Source of the DNA: an uncultured Granulosicoccaceae bacterium
Lineage (GTDB): Bacteria > Pseudomonadota > Gammaproteobacteria > Granulosicoccales > Granulosicoccaceae
Assembly (NCBI GenBank): GCA_937922015.1
Contig: CAKZVB010000041.1
Span: 1-64,000, forward strand
Reading direction: 5' to 3'
Length of the DNA: 64,000 nucleotides
A program made the translations under genes and the position numbers. Below are positions 46,745-54,534 of this stretch, piece by piece; position 1 is the first letter of the stretch; each line of letters begins with the position of its first letter. A model generated the notes under the pieces. The model ran no database searches. It was given only the letters and a program-made list of their open reading frames with translations, and was not told where the DNA came from.

Positions 46745-47216
46745 GTAGAAAACGTATTACGTCGGGTTGGCACTTGGGCCACCCGGCGATCTAAACAATT
46801 TAAACACCCCGCTCCGTTGATCTACATCACACAGTTTGCAGCGCTACGCGTTCCTCCAATGCAATCGACTCAGGCAACCCGCTATACCCTATGCTACGCG
46901 CCTTCGTGAGTCCTTATTCAACCAATGGTCATAAACCCTGGTGCTTCACGCCGTGGGCTTCCAACCTTTATTGATCCCCGCCCGGACTTCCCGGAACATC
47001 ATGTGAATACGCGATTTAACAATGCGCTCGACCGGATTTTTTGCGTTGTTTGCAGCATGCCAGCGCACTGACCGAGCTAACTGACACTCCGGCGCAACCC
47101 TGCCGCACACAGCACCAAAGCTAAAACACACCTTCACCAAGCTCATTCGGCTGATAATTTGCCCATTTACGGGCAAAATACTACCATTTTATCCACAACA
47201 CCGTTATTTTGCCCGA
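46745..47216. other. Intergenic region with operator-like repeats
   Basis: About 470 bases after the cold-shock gene. The minus-strand frame at 46946-47176 is not convincing. The right end carries three TTTGCCC half-sites described separately. Confidence 0.45.
47156..47215. promoter_or_regulatory. Inverted-repeat operator or RNA hairpin over the start of the next gene
   Basis: CGGGCAAAAT (47170-47179) and ATTTTGCCCG (47206-47215) are perfect 10-base inverted repeats, 26 bases apart. The second ends one base before the ATG at 47217. A related AATTTGCCCA lies at 47156-47165, making a second inverted repeat TTTGCCC-N6-GGGCAAA. This could be a repressor site or an RNA stem hiding the start codon. 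Confidence 0.6.
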
Positions 47217-47486
47217 ATGGATGACCTGCCTCTCAACGACCTGATCGAACACCTAAGCCGCACCAGAGCATTGGATTCTGATGAAGCGCAACAATTGGTG
47301 GCAGAGGTATTGGCCTATTTCCAGGAACCGGCTGAACACTACATCCGGCGGCGTCACCGGGAGATGCAACTGCAGGGCTACAGCAATGCCGATATTTTTA
47401 TCGCCATCAAAGCAGAAATGCAAAACCGCGTTTTCCCGATTGCAGAATTCTCTGAACGACAAATCAGACGAACTATTTACGGCTAA
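47217..47486 (+). CDS. Small protein of unknown function (89 residues)
   Basis: Not recognised. Predicted all-helical, charged protein: DLIEHLSRTRALDSDEAQQL, RRRHREMQLQGYSNADIFIA, then FSERQIRRTIYG. The density of Arg near the middle and end could suit nucleic-acid binding or a protein-interaction role, but no known motif is present. There is no ribosome site before the ATG; instead a 10-base inverted repeat ends one base before it. It ends 48 bases before glmS. Confidence 0.65.
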   Translation: MDDLPLNDLIEHLSRTRALDSDEAQQLVAEVLAYFQEPAEHYIRRRHREMQLQGYSNADIFIAIKAEMQNRVFPIAEFSERQIRRTIYG

Positions 47487-47534
47487 CTCTTTATAAATCG
47501 CTAGCTACACCACAAACAATAACGGAATAAAAAC

Positions 47535-49367
47535 ATGTGCGGAATCATCGGTTATACCGGACCACAGGCCGCAGCGCCCATTTTAATCGACGGCCTGCGT
47601 CGGCTGGAATACCGCGGTTATGACTCTGCCGGTATAACAGTACATTCGAGAAAAAAGCTGCTTAGCTGGAAAGCTGCAGGCAAAATTGCGGTGCTGGAAT
47701 CCCAGCTACCGGAAACCATCAAAAGCAACAGCGGCATCGGCCATACCCGATGGGCAACTCATGGCGCCCCCACCGACAGCAATGCACACCCGCACCTGAA
47801 CAGCAACCAGACCTTGTCTCTGGTACACAATGGCATAATTGAAAACGCAGACACACTAAAAGAAGCGCTGCTCGATGACGGGATTGAATTTAAATCTGAA
47901 ACTGACACCGAAATACTGGTGCACTTGCTGTCAAGGACTGTCAATGACAACCAGCTTAGCCTGATAGATGCTATGCGGATCACGCTGTCAAAGATTGTCG
48001 GCACCTACGGCATTGCCGCCATCAGCAATAGTGACCCGGGCACGCTGGTACTGGCACGCAACGGCAGCCCCGTTATCATCGGTATCGGACAGGGAGAAAT
48101 GCTGGCGGCGTCTGATATGTCTGCACTTTCCCGCTACACACGTGAAGTGGTACATCTGGACGACGGCGAACTTGCGGTCATTAATCCCAACGGGTTTGAA
48201 GTCTCCACCATGGATGCCATTGCGAAAGACAAAGCATCAATCACCTTATCCAACAGCACCGAAGACTACGACAAGGGAGGTCACAAACACTATTTGTACA
48301 AAGAGATTATCGATCAACCGGAAACTGTGCGTCGCACGCTGAGTGGCCGACTGAATACACGCTTCAGCACTGCCCACCTCGGAGGACTTAACCTGGATCC
48401 CAGGGAATTACTGAAAATCACACGTATAAAAATTCTGGGCTGCGGCTCTGCGCTGTATGCGGGTATGGCCGGTTCGCACATGATCGAATCCCTGGCACGC
48501 ATCCCTACAGACGCAGAAGCTGCAGCAGAGTTTCGCTACCGCAATCCGGTTATCGAAGCAGACACCCTGTATATTGTCGTCAGCCAATCCGGTGAGACCT
48601 TCGACACACTGGCCGCCACACGAGAGATACAACGCAAGGGTGGGTTTGTTCTTGGCATTGTAAATTCTGTTGGCAGCACGATCGCCCGTGAAGTTGATGG
48701 TGGTATCTATATGCACGCCGGACCAGAGGTATCAGTGGCATCTACCAAGGCCTACACGTCCATGCTTAGCGTTTTTGCCTTACTGGCAATATTATTTGGC
48801 AGAAGCCGCGATATCTCTCCACAAAAAGGGACACAGTTACTACAGGAGTTACAGTCGATACCTGAAAAAATCACGGCAGTAATCGCACTGGAAAAACAAA
48901 TTGCCGCAATAGCGAAAAAATACTGTAAATGTCACAGTGCATTTTTCATTGGCCGAACCTCAGCCTATCCTGTCGCGCTGGAAGGCGCCCAGAAACTGAA
49001 AGAAATATCGTACATACATGCCGAAGCCTACCCCGCATCTGAATTGAAACATGGCCCGCTGGCTCTGGTAAGCAAAGACACTCCCTGCTTTGTGATATTG
49101 CCAGACACAGACTTGCTGCTTAAGTCTGTTGGCACACTAGAAGAAATCAAAGCCCGCAGCGCACCAGTGATTGCCGTGACCGACTCAAACAACAAACGCA
49201 TCGACGAACTGGCAGACCACGTCATCCGAACACCAACGTCAGACCCGTTGGTTCAGGGGATTATTTCAGGTATTGCACTACAGCTTCTGGCCTACCACAG
49301 CGCTGTAGCCCTTAAACGGGATGTGGATCAACCGCGCAATCTTGCTAAAAGTGTCACTGTAGAATAA
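47535..49367 (+). CDS. glmS: Glutamine-fructose-6-phosphate aminotransferase (isomerising)
   Basis: Makes glucosamine 6-phosphate for peptidoglycan and lipopolysaccharide. The N-terminal glutaminase has catalytic C2 (MCGIIGYTG), LRRLEYRGYDSAG, GIGHTRWATHG and SLVHNGIIEN. Two SIS domains follow: ILGCGSALYAGMAGSHMIE, VVSQSGETFDTLAA, and GRTSAYPVALEGAQKLKEISYIHAEAYPASELKHGPLA. Ends RNLAKSVTVE, family standard. 610 residues. glmU is not adjacent. Confidence 0.97.
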   Translation: MCGIIGYTGPQAAAPILIDGLRRLEYRGYDSAGITVHSRKKLLSWKAAGKIAVLESQLPETIKSNSGIGHTRWATHGAPTDSNAHPHLNSNQTLSLVHNGIIENADTLKEALLDDGIEFKSETDTEILVHLLSRTVNDNQLSLIDAMRITLSKIVGTYGIAAISNSDPGTLVLARNGSPVIIGIGQGEMLAASDMSALSRYTREVVHLDDGELAVINPNGFEVSTMDAIAKDKASITLSNSTEDYDKGGHKHYLYKEIIDQPETVRRTLSGRLNTRFSTAHLGGLNLDPRELLKITRIKILGCGSALYAGMAGSHMIESLARIPTDAEAAAEFRYRNPVIEADTLYIVVSQSGETFDTLAATREIQRKGGFVLGIVNSVGSTIAREVDGGIYMHAGPEVSVASTKAYTSMLSVFALLAILFGRSRDISPQKGTQLLQELQSIPEKITAVIALEKQIAAIAKKYCKCHSAFFIGRTSAYPVALEGAQKLKEISYIHAEAYPASELKHGPLALVSKDTPCFVILPDTDLLLKSVGTLEEIKARSAPVIAVTDSNNKRIDELADHVIRTPTSDPLVQGIISGIALQLLAYHSAVALKRDVDQPRNLAKSVTVE

Positions 49368-49501
49368 CCGTACTCCGTATTTATACCGAGAAAATCCATG
49401 AATCCATCACAATAGTTAACACCGGTAACACTCAGATTTCCCGCGGTAAAACGATAACATCTCCACGAACATCAACAAGCAGCATCGAGGAGTAACAGCA
49501 G

Positions 49502-49870
49502 ATGATACCAATTGACAGAAATCGTATGAATATCCAGGTGGTAGGTCAGAACTCTCTTAACCTGGATGCCTTTAGCCGAATGTTCACTATTGACAAGCTG
49601 AACATAAGATCGGTTAATCGAAATAGATACGTTCAGAATTCGATTATTTACGGCATGACAGAGTTACTGGTCATTGATCTTGACGCCTGCGGCATGACTG
49701 ATACCAGCTTCCTGATATTTCTCGCCAAGAGTTTCACGCCAGCCACACCGATTGTACTCATGACAAGCAAGCCTATAGCGGCTTCACTTAAAAATCGCTT
49801 TCTCTCCGCTGGCGCACAAGCCGTAATACAGCTAAACGATTCATCAAAAAATGCAGTCATGATCGCTTAA
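49502..49870 (+). CDS. Degenerate receiver-like small protein
   Basis: 122-residue protein that resembles a response-regulator receiver domain: strand IQVVGQNSLNLDAF, LLVIDLDACGMTD (with acidic residues where phospho-Asp would be), then PIVLMTSKP and RFLSAGAQAVIQLND. The first acidic pair and the final lysine are not convincing, so phosphorylation is doubtful. No output domain. GAGGAG is 9 bases before the ATG. It lies 134 bases after glmS. It may act as a stand-alone or atypical receiver; no partner kinase is visible. Confidence 0.6.
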   Translation: MIPIDRNRMNIQVVGQNSLNLDAFSRMFTIDKLNIRSVNRNRYVQNSIIYGMTELLVIDLDACGMTDTSFLIFLAKSFTPATPIVLMTSKPIAASLKNRFLSAGAQAVIQLNDSSKNAVMIA

Positions 49871-49909
49871 TTTGATCATTGAATTAAAAAAGCAGTGACT
49901 GGTCTGGCT

Positions 49910-50992
49910 TTAATCGGACCAGCGATTATTATTGTATAGACTGAGGTCCATATCCACCTGTTTACGATTATCCTTATCGTAAACACGATAACTTAACTGC
50001 ACCGGATCGCGGTCCCAGTGGATATCCAGTAAACTGAAGTTTAATCCAAAATAACTGTTCTCAGTACCATAATAATATTTAAACACCTGTGACACACGTT
50101 TTCTATTCATGTAGTGTGTAAGCCCGCTGCTCATAAACTCATGAAACTCCCGGCCCTTTACTGATTCCTTCAGGTGCGATGAAAAGTGCCTGTCACCGGT
50201 AAGAAAGATCACTCCGGGCAACTGGTATTGATCTATCAGCTTAAAAAGACGTTTACGGGACCACTTAAAATCGTTCCACTCCTCTGCAAACGGAATTTGA
50301 TCTGACAATACCGATACACCGGAGACTATAAAGTTAATGGTTGCGGTGCTATTCTTAATTTCGTTTTCAAGCCACTGCCATTGCACCTCACCAAGCAGAT
50401 CTGCGCGACCGGTGCCCGGGCGTTCCCGGTGGTAGCGTGTATCAAGCAGTATTAGCTTGACGCTGCGCTTACCACTGCCATAGGTGTAGGAGGTGTAAAT
50501 ACCCTGCTGTCGGCGCCTGGGTGAGTTCTCAGGCTCTCCTAGAAAATTTAAAAACTGGTGCTGACTCTGCGCTCTTATCGGATATTCTTTACCACCATTA
50601 TTGGCTCCGAAATCATGGTCGTCCCAAATACCAATCACCGGATATTTTCCGGAGAATTTTTTATAGTCGGAAACAGACAATTGCTGACGGTATTTTCTTT
50701 TCATCTCCTGCGGGTCGATTGTGTCTGCGTAGATCACATCACCGGTCCAGAGAAACAAATCCGGCTGATGAGAATCTATGACAGACCACATGGGTTGTTT
50801 AAGATGGGAGTGGTTGCACGAACCAAATGCAATAGTGTTTAATTCTGCCGCGTGCAGGCCCTGACAACACATCGACACGAACCACATCAACACTGCGGCC
50901 TGGCAACAACGGTTAACACGGCGTAACCGGGTCTTACAATCCGCAGAAACCACAGGCATGGGTAGTGTCGGAAAATTCAATACTGGACTCAT
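49910..50992 (-). CDS. PhoD-like alkaline phosphatase/phosphodiesterase, exported
   Basis: Calcineurin-type phosphatase of the PhoD family. The N-terminal 48 residues include a hydrophobic export signal (AAVLMWFVSMCCQGLHAA). Core: IAFGSCNHS, FLWTGDVIYAD, GIWDDHDFGANN (metal ligands) and VIFLTGDRHFSSHL. 360 residues, shorter than full PhoD and similar to single-domain marine members. It may release phosphate from phosphodiesters or phosphonate-type compounds; the substrate is unknown. Convergent with the receiver-like gene and divergent from the Tm-1-like gene. Confidence 0.82.
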   Translation of the reverse strand: MSPVLNFPTLPMPVVSADCKTRLRRVNRCCQAAVLMWFVSMCCQGLHAAELNTIAFGSCNHSHLKQPMWSVIDSHQPDLFLWTGDVIYADTIDPQEMKRKYRQQLSVSDYKKFSGKYPVIGIWDDHDFGANNGGKEYPIRAQSQHQFLNFLGEPENSPRRRQQGIYTSYTYGSGKRSVKLILLDTRYHRERPGTGRADLLGEVQWQWLENEIKNSTATINFIVSGVSVLSDQIPFAEEWNDFKWSRKRLFKLIDQYQLPGVIFLTGDRHFSSHLKESVKGREFHEFMSSGLTHYMNRKRVSQVFKYYYGTENSYFGLNFSLLDIHWDRDPVQLSYRVYDKDNRKQVDMDLSLYNNNRWSD

Positions 50993-51122
50993 TTAATCGA
51001 AAATTAACCTATACAATAGATCGGTGACTCACTGGCGTCGGTTACAAGGAAAGTACTGTGCCACAATTATGTATTAATATGCTAAGTAAGACACCACTGC
51101 ACACACGATTAAAAGGCAAGCG

Positions 51123-52355
51123 ATGAGCAAAAAAACCATTCTGATCGTCGGTACATACGATACCAAAGACGACGAACTCAATTATATGGCAACTCGCATC
51201 AGCGCCATGGGTGGCAACGTGCTGTCGATGGACGTCAGCGTGCTGGGTGACCCGACAAGCCCGTGCAATATCAGCAAACACGAGGTAGCCGAAGCGGCCG
51301 ACTCATCAATTCAGGCGGCCATAGACAGCGGCGATGAAAACACCGCCATGCAAATTATGGCCACCGGTGCTGCAGCCCTCGCCAGTAGATTACACGACAA
51401 GGGAAAATTCGATGGCGTAGTCATTCTGGGTGGCACCATGGGTACCGATCTGGCCCTGGATGTTTGTCAGGCACTGCCACTGGGAGTCCCTAAATACATC
51501 GTATCAACCGTGTCATTCTCACCGCTGATTCCACCTGATCGGCTGTCAGCAGACATACAGATGATCTTGTGGGCCGGCGGCCTGTACGGACTTAATTCAA
51601 TTTGTAAATCCTCGTTAAGCCAGGCGGCAGGTGCGGTGCTTGGCGCGGCCACCGCGGTAGAGCCACCCGGCAACGACAAACCATTAATCGGCATGACCTC
51701 GCTTGGCAGCTCATGTCTTAGCTACATGAAACTTATCAAACCGGAGCTCGAAGCTCGCGGTTATGAAGTGGCCATCTTTCATGCCACCGGTATGGGTGGC
51801 ATGGCCTATGAGAGCATCGCGAAAAATGGCGGCTTTTGTTGTGTGATGGACTTTGCCCTGCCGGAACTGGGCAACCTGTTAGCCGGCTCGGTAGTTCACG
51901 GCGGCGCAGATCGAATGCTAAATGCCGGCGCCTCCGGTATTCCACAACTCATCGCGCCCGGCTGCCTTGATCTTATCGACTTTGCCGGCTGGCAGGAGAT
52001 CCCGGACAAATATTCAGACCGACCATTCCATGCGCACAATCGACTAATCAAATCGTCGGCACTGAATGAACAGGAACGCCGGCAAACCGCACGTGAAATA
52101 GCAGATCGTCTGCAACAATCTGCGGCACCTGCCCACGTCATACTGCCCAATGGTGGCATTGAAGAATGGGACAGACCAGGTGACGTCGCCCACGACCCAG
52201 ACGGGCTGGCCGCTTTTCTCGATGAGATGCGCAGCAGCATAAAACCCCCACTACAGTTAACTGAAATAGACGCGCACATTAACGATCAGCTATTCGCAGA
52301 CACCGCGCTGGAAATATTCGATCAATGGGTCGCTGATGGCACAGTAAAAACGTGA
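51123..52355 (+). CDS. Tm-1-like ATP-binding protein (UPF0261)
   Basis: Member of UPF0261, related to the N-terminal domain of tomato Tm-1, which binds ATP. Motifs: ILIVGTYDTKDDELNYM (nucleotide loop), GGTMGTDLALDVCQALPLG, PKYIVSTV, GMTSLGSSCLSYMK, FHATGMGGMAYESI and APGCLDLIDF. 410 residues. A GGCAAGCG sequence precedes the ATG. The stop overlaps the start of the next flavoprotein gene (GTGA), indicating translational coupling. Activity in bacteria is not established. Confidence 0.85.
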   Translation: MSKKTILIVGTYDTKDDELNYMATRISAMGGNVLSMDVSVLGDPTSPCNISKHEVAEAADSSIQAAIDSGDENTAMQIMATGAAALASRLHDKGKFDGVVILGGTMGTDLALDVCQALPLGVPKYIVSTVSFSPLIPPDRLSADIQMILWAGGLYGLNSICKSSLSQAAGAVLGAATAVEPPGNDKPLIGMTSLGSSCLSYMKLIKPELEARGYEVAIFHATGMGGMAYESIAKNGGFCCVMDFALPELGNLLAGSVVHGGADRMLNAGASGIPQLIAPGCLDLIDFAGWQEIPDKYSDRPFHAHNRLIKSSALNEQERRQTAREIADRLQQSAAPAHVILPNGGIEEWDRPGDVAHDPDGLAAFLDEMRSSIKPPLQLTEIDAHINDQLFADTALEIFDQWVADGTVKT

Positions 52356-54403
52356 GCCGCTACGACCTACTGTTTGAACCCGTAAAAATCGGACCGGTCA
52401 CCGCACCAAACCGATTCTATGCCGTGCCGCATGCCACCGGCCACGGATGGTCCCAGCCGAATGGTGCTATCGCATTAAGAGCGACAAAAGCACAGGGCGG
52501 CTGGGGAGTTGTGGCCGCACAAATGCAGGAAATATCCGCCGACAGCGATCTCGCCAGTCACCCGATGGACCGAATATGGGATGACACCGATACGGCAGCA
52601 CACGTGGCCCAGGTACAGGCAATCAAATCTCACGGCGCACTCGCCGCAATAGAACTGGCGCATGGTGGCATGCGCTCGCGCAACCTGACCACCGGGTTGC
52701 CAGTGCGCGGACCCAGTCACTTACCCATACTAAGACCGGAACTGCCAATACAGGCACGTGCCATGAACAAAGACGACATAAAAAATTTCCGCCAGTCGCA
52801 TCTTGCCGCGGCTGGTCGCGCCATCGCCGCCGGCTATGATATTTTGTATGTCTACGCCGCACACGATCTCTCACTGCTCAGTCACTTTTTATCGCGACGC
52901 ACTAATCACCGCACAGACCAATACGGCGGATCACTCGGCAACCGCTTACGCCTGCTTCGCGAAGTACTCGAAGACACACTCGAGCTCGCCAATAAAAACA
53001 ACAGGGCAGTCGCTCTGCGCTTTAGTGTTGCAGAGCCAGACAGCGCAATCGGCCTTAGACAGGACGGGGAAGGCCGCGAAGTCGTAGAAGCACTGGCAGA
53101 ATTACCTGATCTCTGGGATGTTAATATATCCGGCTGGCCACAAGACAGCGCCACCTCCAGGTTTACCGAAGAGGGATATCAACTGAGCTTTACCGACTTC
53201 GTAAAATCAGTGACCACCAAACCAGTAGTCGGTGTTGGCCGCTTCACCTCCCCTGACTTAATGGTGTCGATGGTAAAGAACGGCCAACTGGATCTTATCG
53301 GTGCGGCACGCCCGTCAATCGCCGATCCATTTCTACCGGAAAAGATAAAACAGGATCGTCTCGAAGACATTCGTGAATGCATAGGCTGCAATATATGCGT
53401 AAGCATGGATGGTTACGGTGTACCTCTGCGTTGCACTCAAAACCCTACCATTGCAGAAGAATGGCGCCGCAACTGGCACCCTGAACATATACCACCGTCC
53501 AGCAACAAACAGTCCCATTTGATCATCGGAGCAGGTCCCGCCGGCCTGGAGTGCGCCTGGACCCTGCTGCGCGCAGGCCACAAAGTAACCATTGCCGATG
53601 CAGCCGATTTTGCCGGTGGCAGAGTCACCCGCGAAGCCGCCCTGCCCGGCCTGAACACATGGACACGGGTGCGCGACTACCGCGTGGCGCAAATTCAAAA
53701 GAGCAATCTGGCGGAACTCTATCTGTCGAGTGAAATGACGGTTGACAACCTCTGCGAATTTGACGCAGATCATATTGTGATTGCCACCGGCTCACACTGG
53801 CGGGGTGATGGCATTGGCTCATGCAGCATGCAGAAAATCGACTTCAACACCGATACCGTGCTGTCACCGGATGACATCATGAATGGCCATATTTTTGATC
53901 AACAGAACACTGACATAGTGGTCTACGACGATGATCACTTTTACATGGCCAGTGTGATCGCAGAAAAGCTGGCCGGCCTCGGCCATAACATAACCTACGT
54001 CACTCCTGCATCTACAGTGGCAAGCTGGACTGATTACACACTCGAGCAAAGCCGGATTATTCAGCGCATGAATGAACTGGCGATCAATATCAAAGTAAAT
54101 ACAGCACTTGAGGTATCGGGAGAATTTAAATCCACCCTCACCGGTCAGCCAATCACCATAGATCACACAGCCTTGATTATGGTCGGTGCAAAATCCCCTG
54201 ACGACACTCTGTTTCTTGCCGCCAGCGCCGACCCGCGGCTAAAGAATGTACATATCGCAGGTGACTGCCAGTCTCCGGGCATCATTCAGGCTGCGGTATT
54301 GTCGGGCCACACCTGCGCACGGCAGATTCTCTCCGGCAGCTCGGCACCGCTGCCATTTAAACGAGAATCTTCAATAGTAATAAGGCAGGATCAGCGCCCT
54401 TAA
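52352..54403 (+). CDS. TMADH/dienoyl-CoA-reductase-type flavoprotein (NADH:flavin oxidoreductase)
   Basis: FMN, 4Fe-4S and FAD/NAD-binding enzyme of the trimethylamine dehydrogenase family. The N-terminal TIM barrel covers about residues 1-330 (LFEPVKIGPVTAPNRFYAVPHATG, RTDQYGGSLGNRLR). Cysteines C343, C346, C349 and C361 match the Fe-S motif CIGCNIC-x11-C. A nucleotide-binding domain starts LIIGAGPAGLECAW. 683 residues. Start is GTG at 52352, four bases inside the previous gene. The substrate is unknown; a methylated amine is likely, given the context. Confidence 0.88.
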   Translation: MSRYDLLFEPVKIGPVTAPNRFYAVPHATGHGWSQPNGAIALRATKAQGGWGVVAAQMQEISADSDLASHPMDRIWDDTDTAAHVAQVQAIKSHGALAAIELAHGGMRSRNLTTGLPVRGPSHLPILRPELPIQARAMNKDDIKNFRQSHLAAAGRAIAAGYDILYVYAAHDLSLLSHFLSRRTNHRTDQYGGSLGNRLRLLREVLEDTLELANKNNRAVALRFSVAEPDSAIGLRQDGEGREVVEALAELPDLWDVNISGWPQDSATSRFTEEGYQLSFTDFVKSVTTKPVVGVGRFTSPDLMVSMVKNGQLDLIGAARPSIADPFLPEKIKQDRLEDIRECIGCNICVSMDGYGVPLRCTQNPTIAEEWRRNWHPEHIPPSSNKQSHLIIGAGPAGLECAWTLLRAGHKVTIADAADFAGGRVTREAALPGLNTWTRVRDYRVAQIQKSNLAELYLSSEMTVDNLCEFDADHIVIATGSHWRGDGIGSCSMQKIDFNTDTVLSPDDIMNGHIFDQQNTDIVVYDDDHFYMASVIAEKLAGLGHNITYVTPASTVASWTDYTLEQSRIIQRMNELAINIKVNTALEVSGEFKSTLTGQPITIDHTALIMVGAKSPDDTLFLAASADPRLKNVHIAGDCQSPGIIQAAVLSGHTCARQILSGSSAPLPFKRESSIVIRQDQRP

Positions 54404-54454
54404 ATTAACATAACTTATGGCGGCTGCATCAGTCCGAAAACAGGTCGCTGTGGA

Positions 54455-54485
54455 TTGACAATGATGTTTCGATTTCAGGTATTTT
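54455..54485 (+). promoter_or_regulatory. Weak promoter candidate for second flavoprotein
   Basis: TTGACA (54455-54460, perfect) and TATTTT (54480-54485) are 19 bases apart, longer than optimal. About 50 bases upstream of the GTG start. Confidence 0.35.
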
Positions 54486-54534
54486 GATTCTACTAAATCA
54501 ACGAACACCAGCAGTTTGTAAAAAGGATAAAGCC

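Noticed and set aside
46750-46795. Hairpin CGGGTTGGC..GCCACCCG after the cold-shock gene
   Set aside because: Imperfect stem without a T-run; not called a terminator.
46946-47176. 76-codon minus-strand frame between the cold-shock and 89-residue genes
   Set aside because: No ribosome site or recognised domain; its start lies inside the inverted repeat. Cannot be fully excluded.
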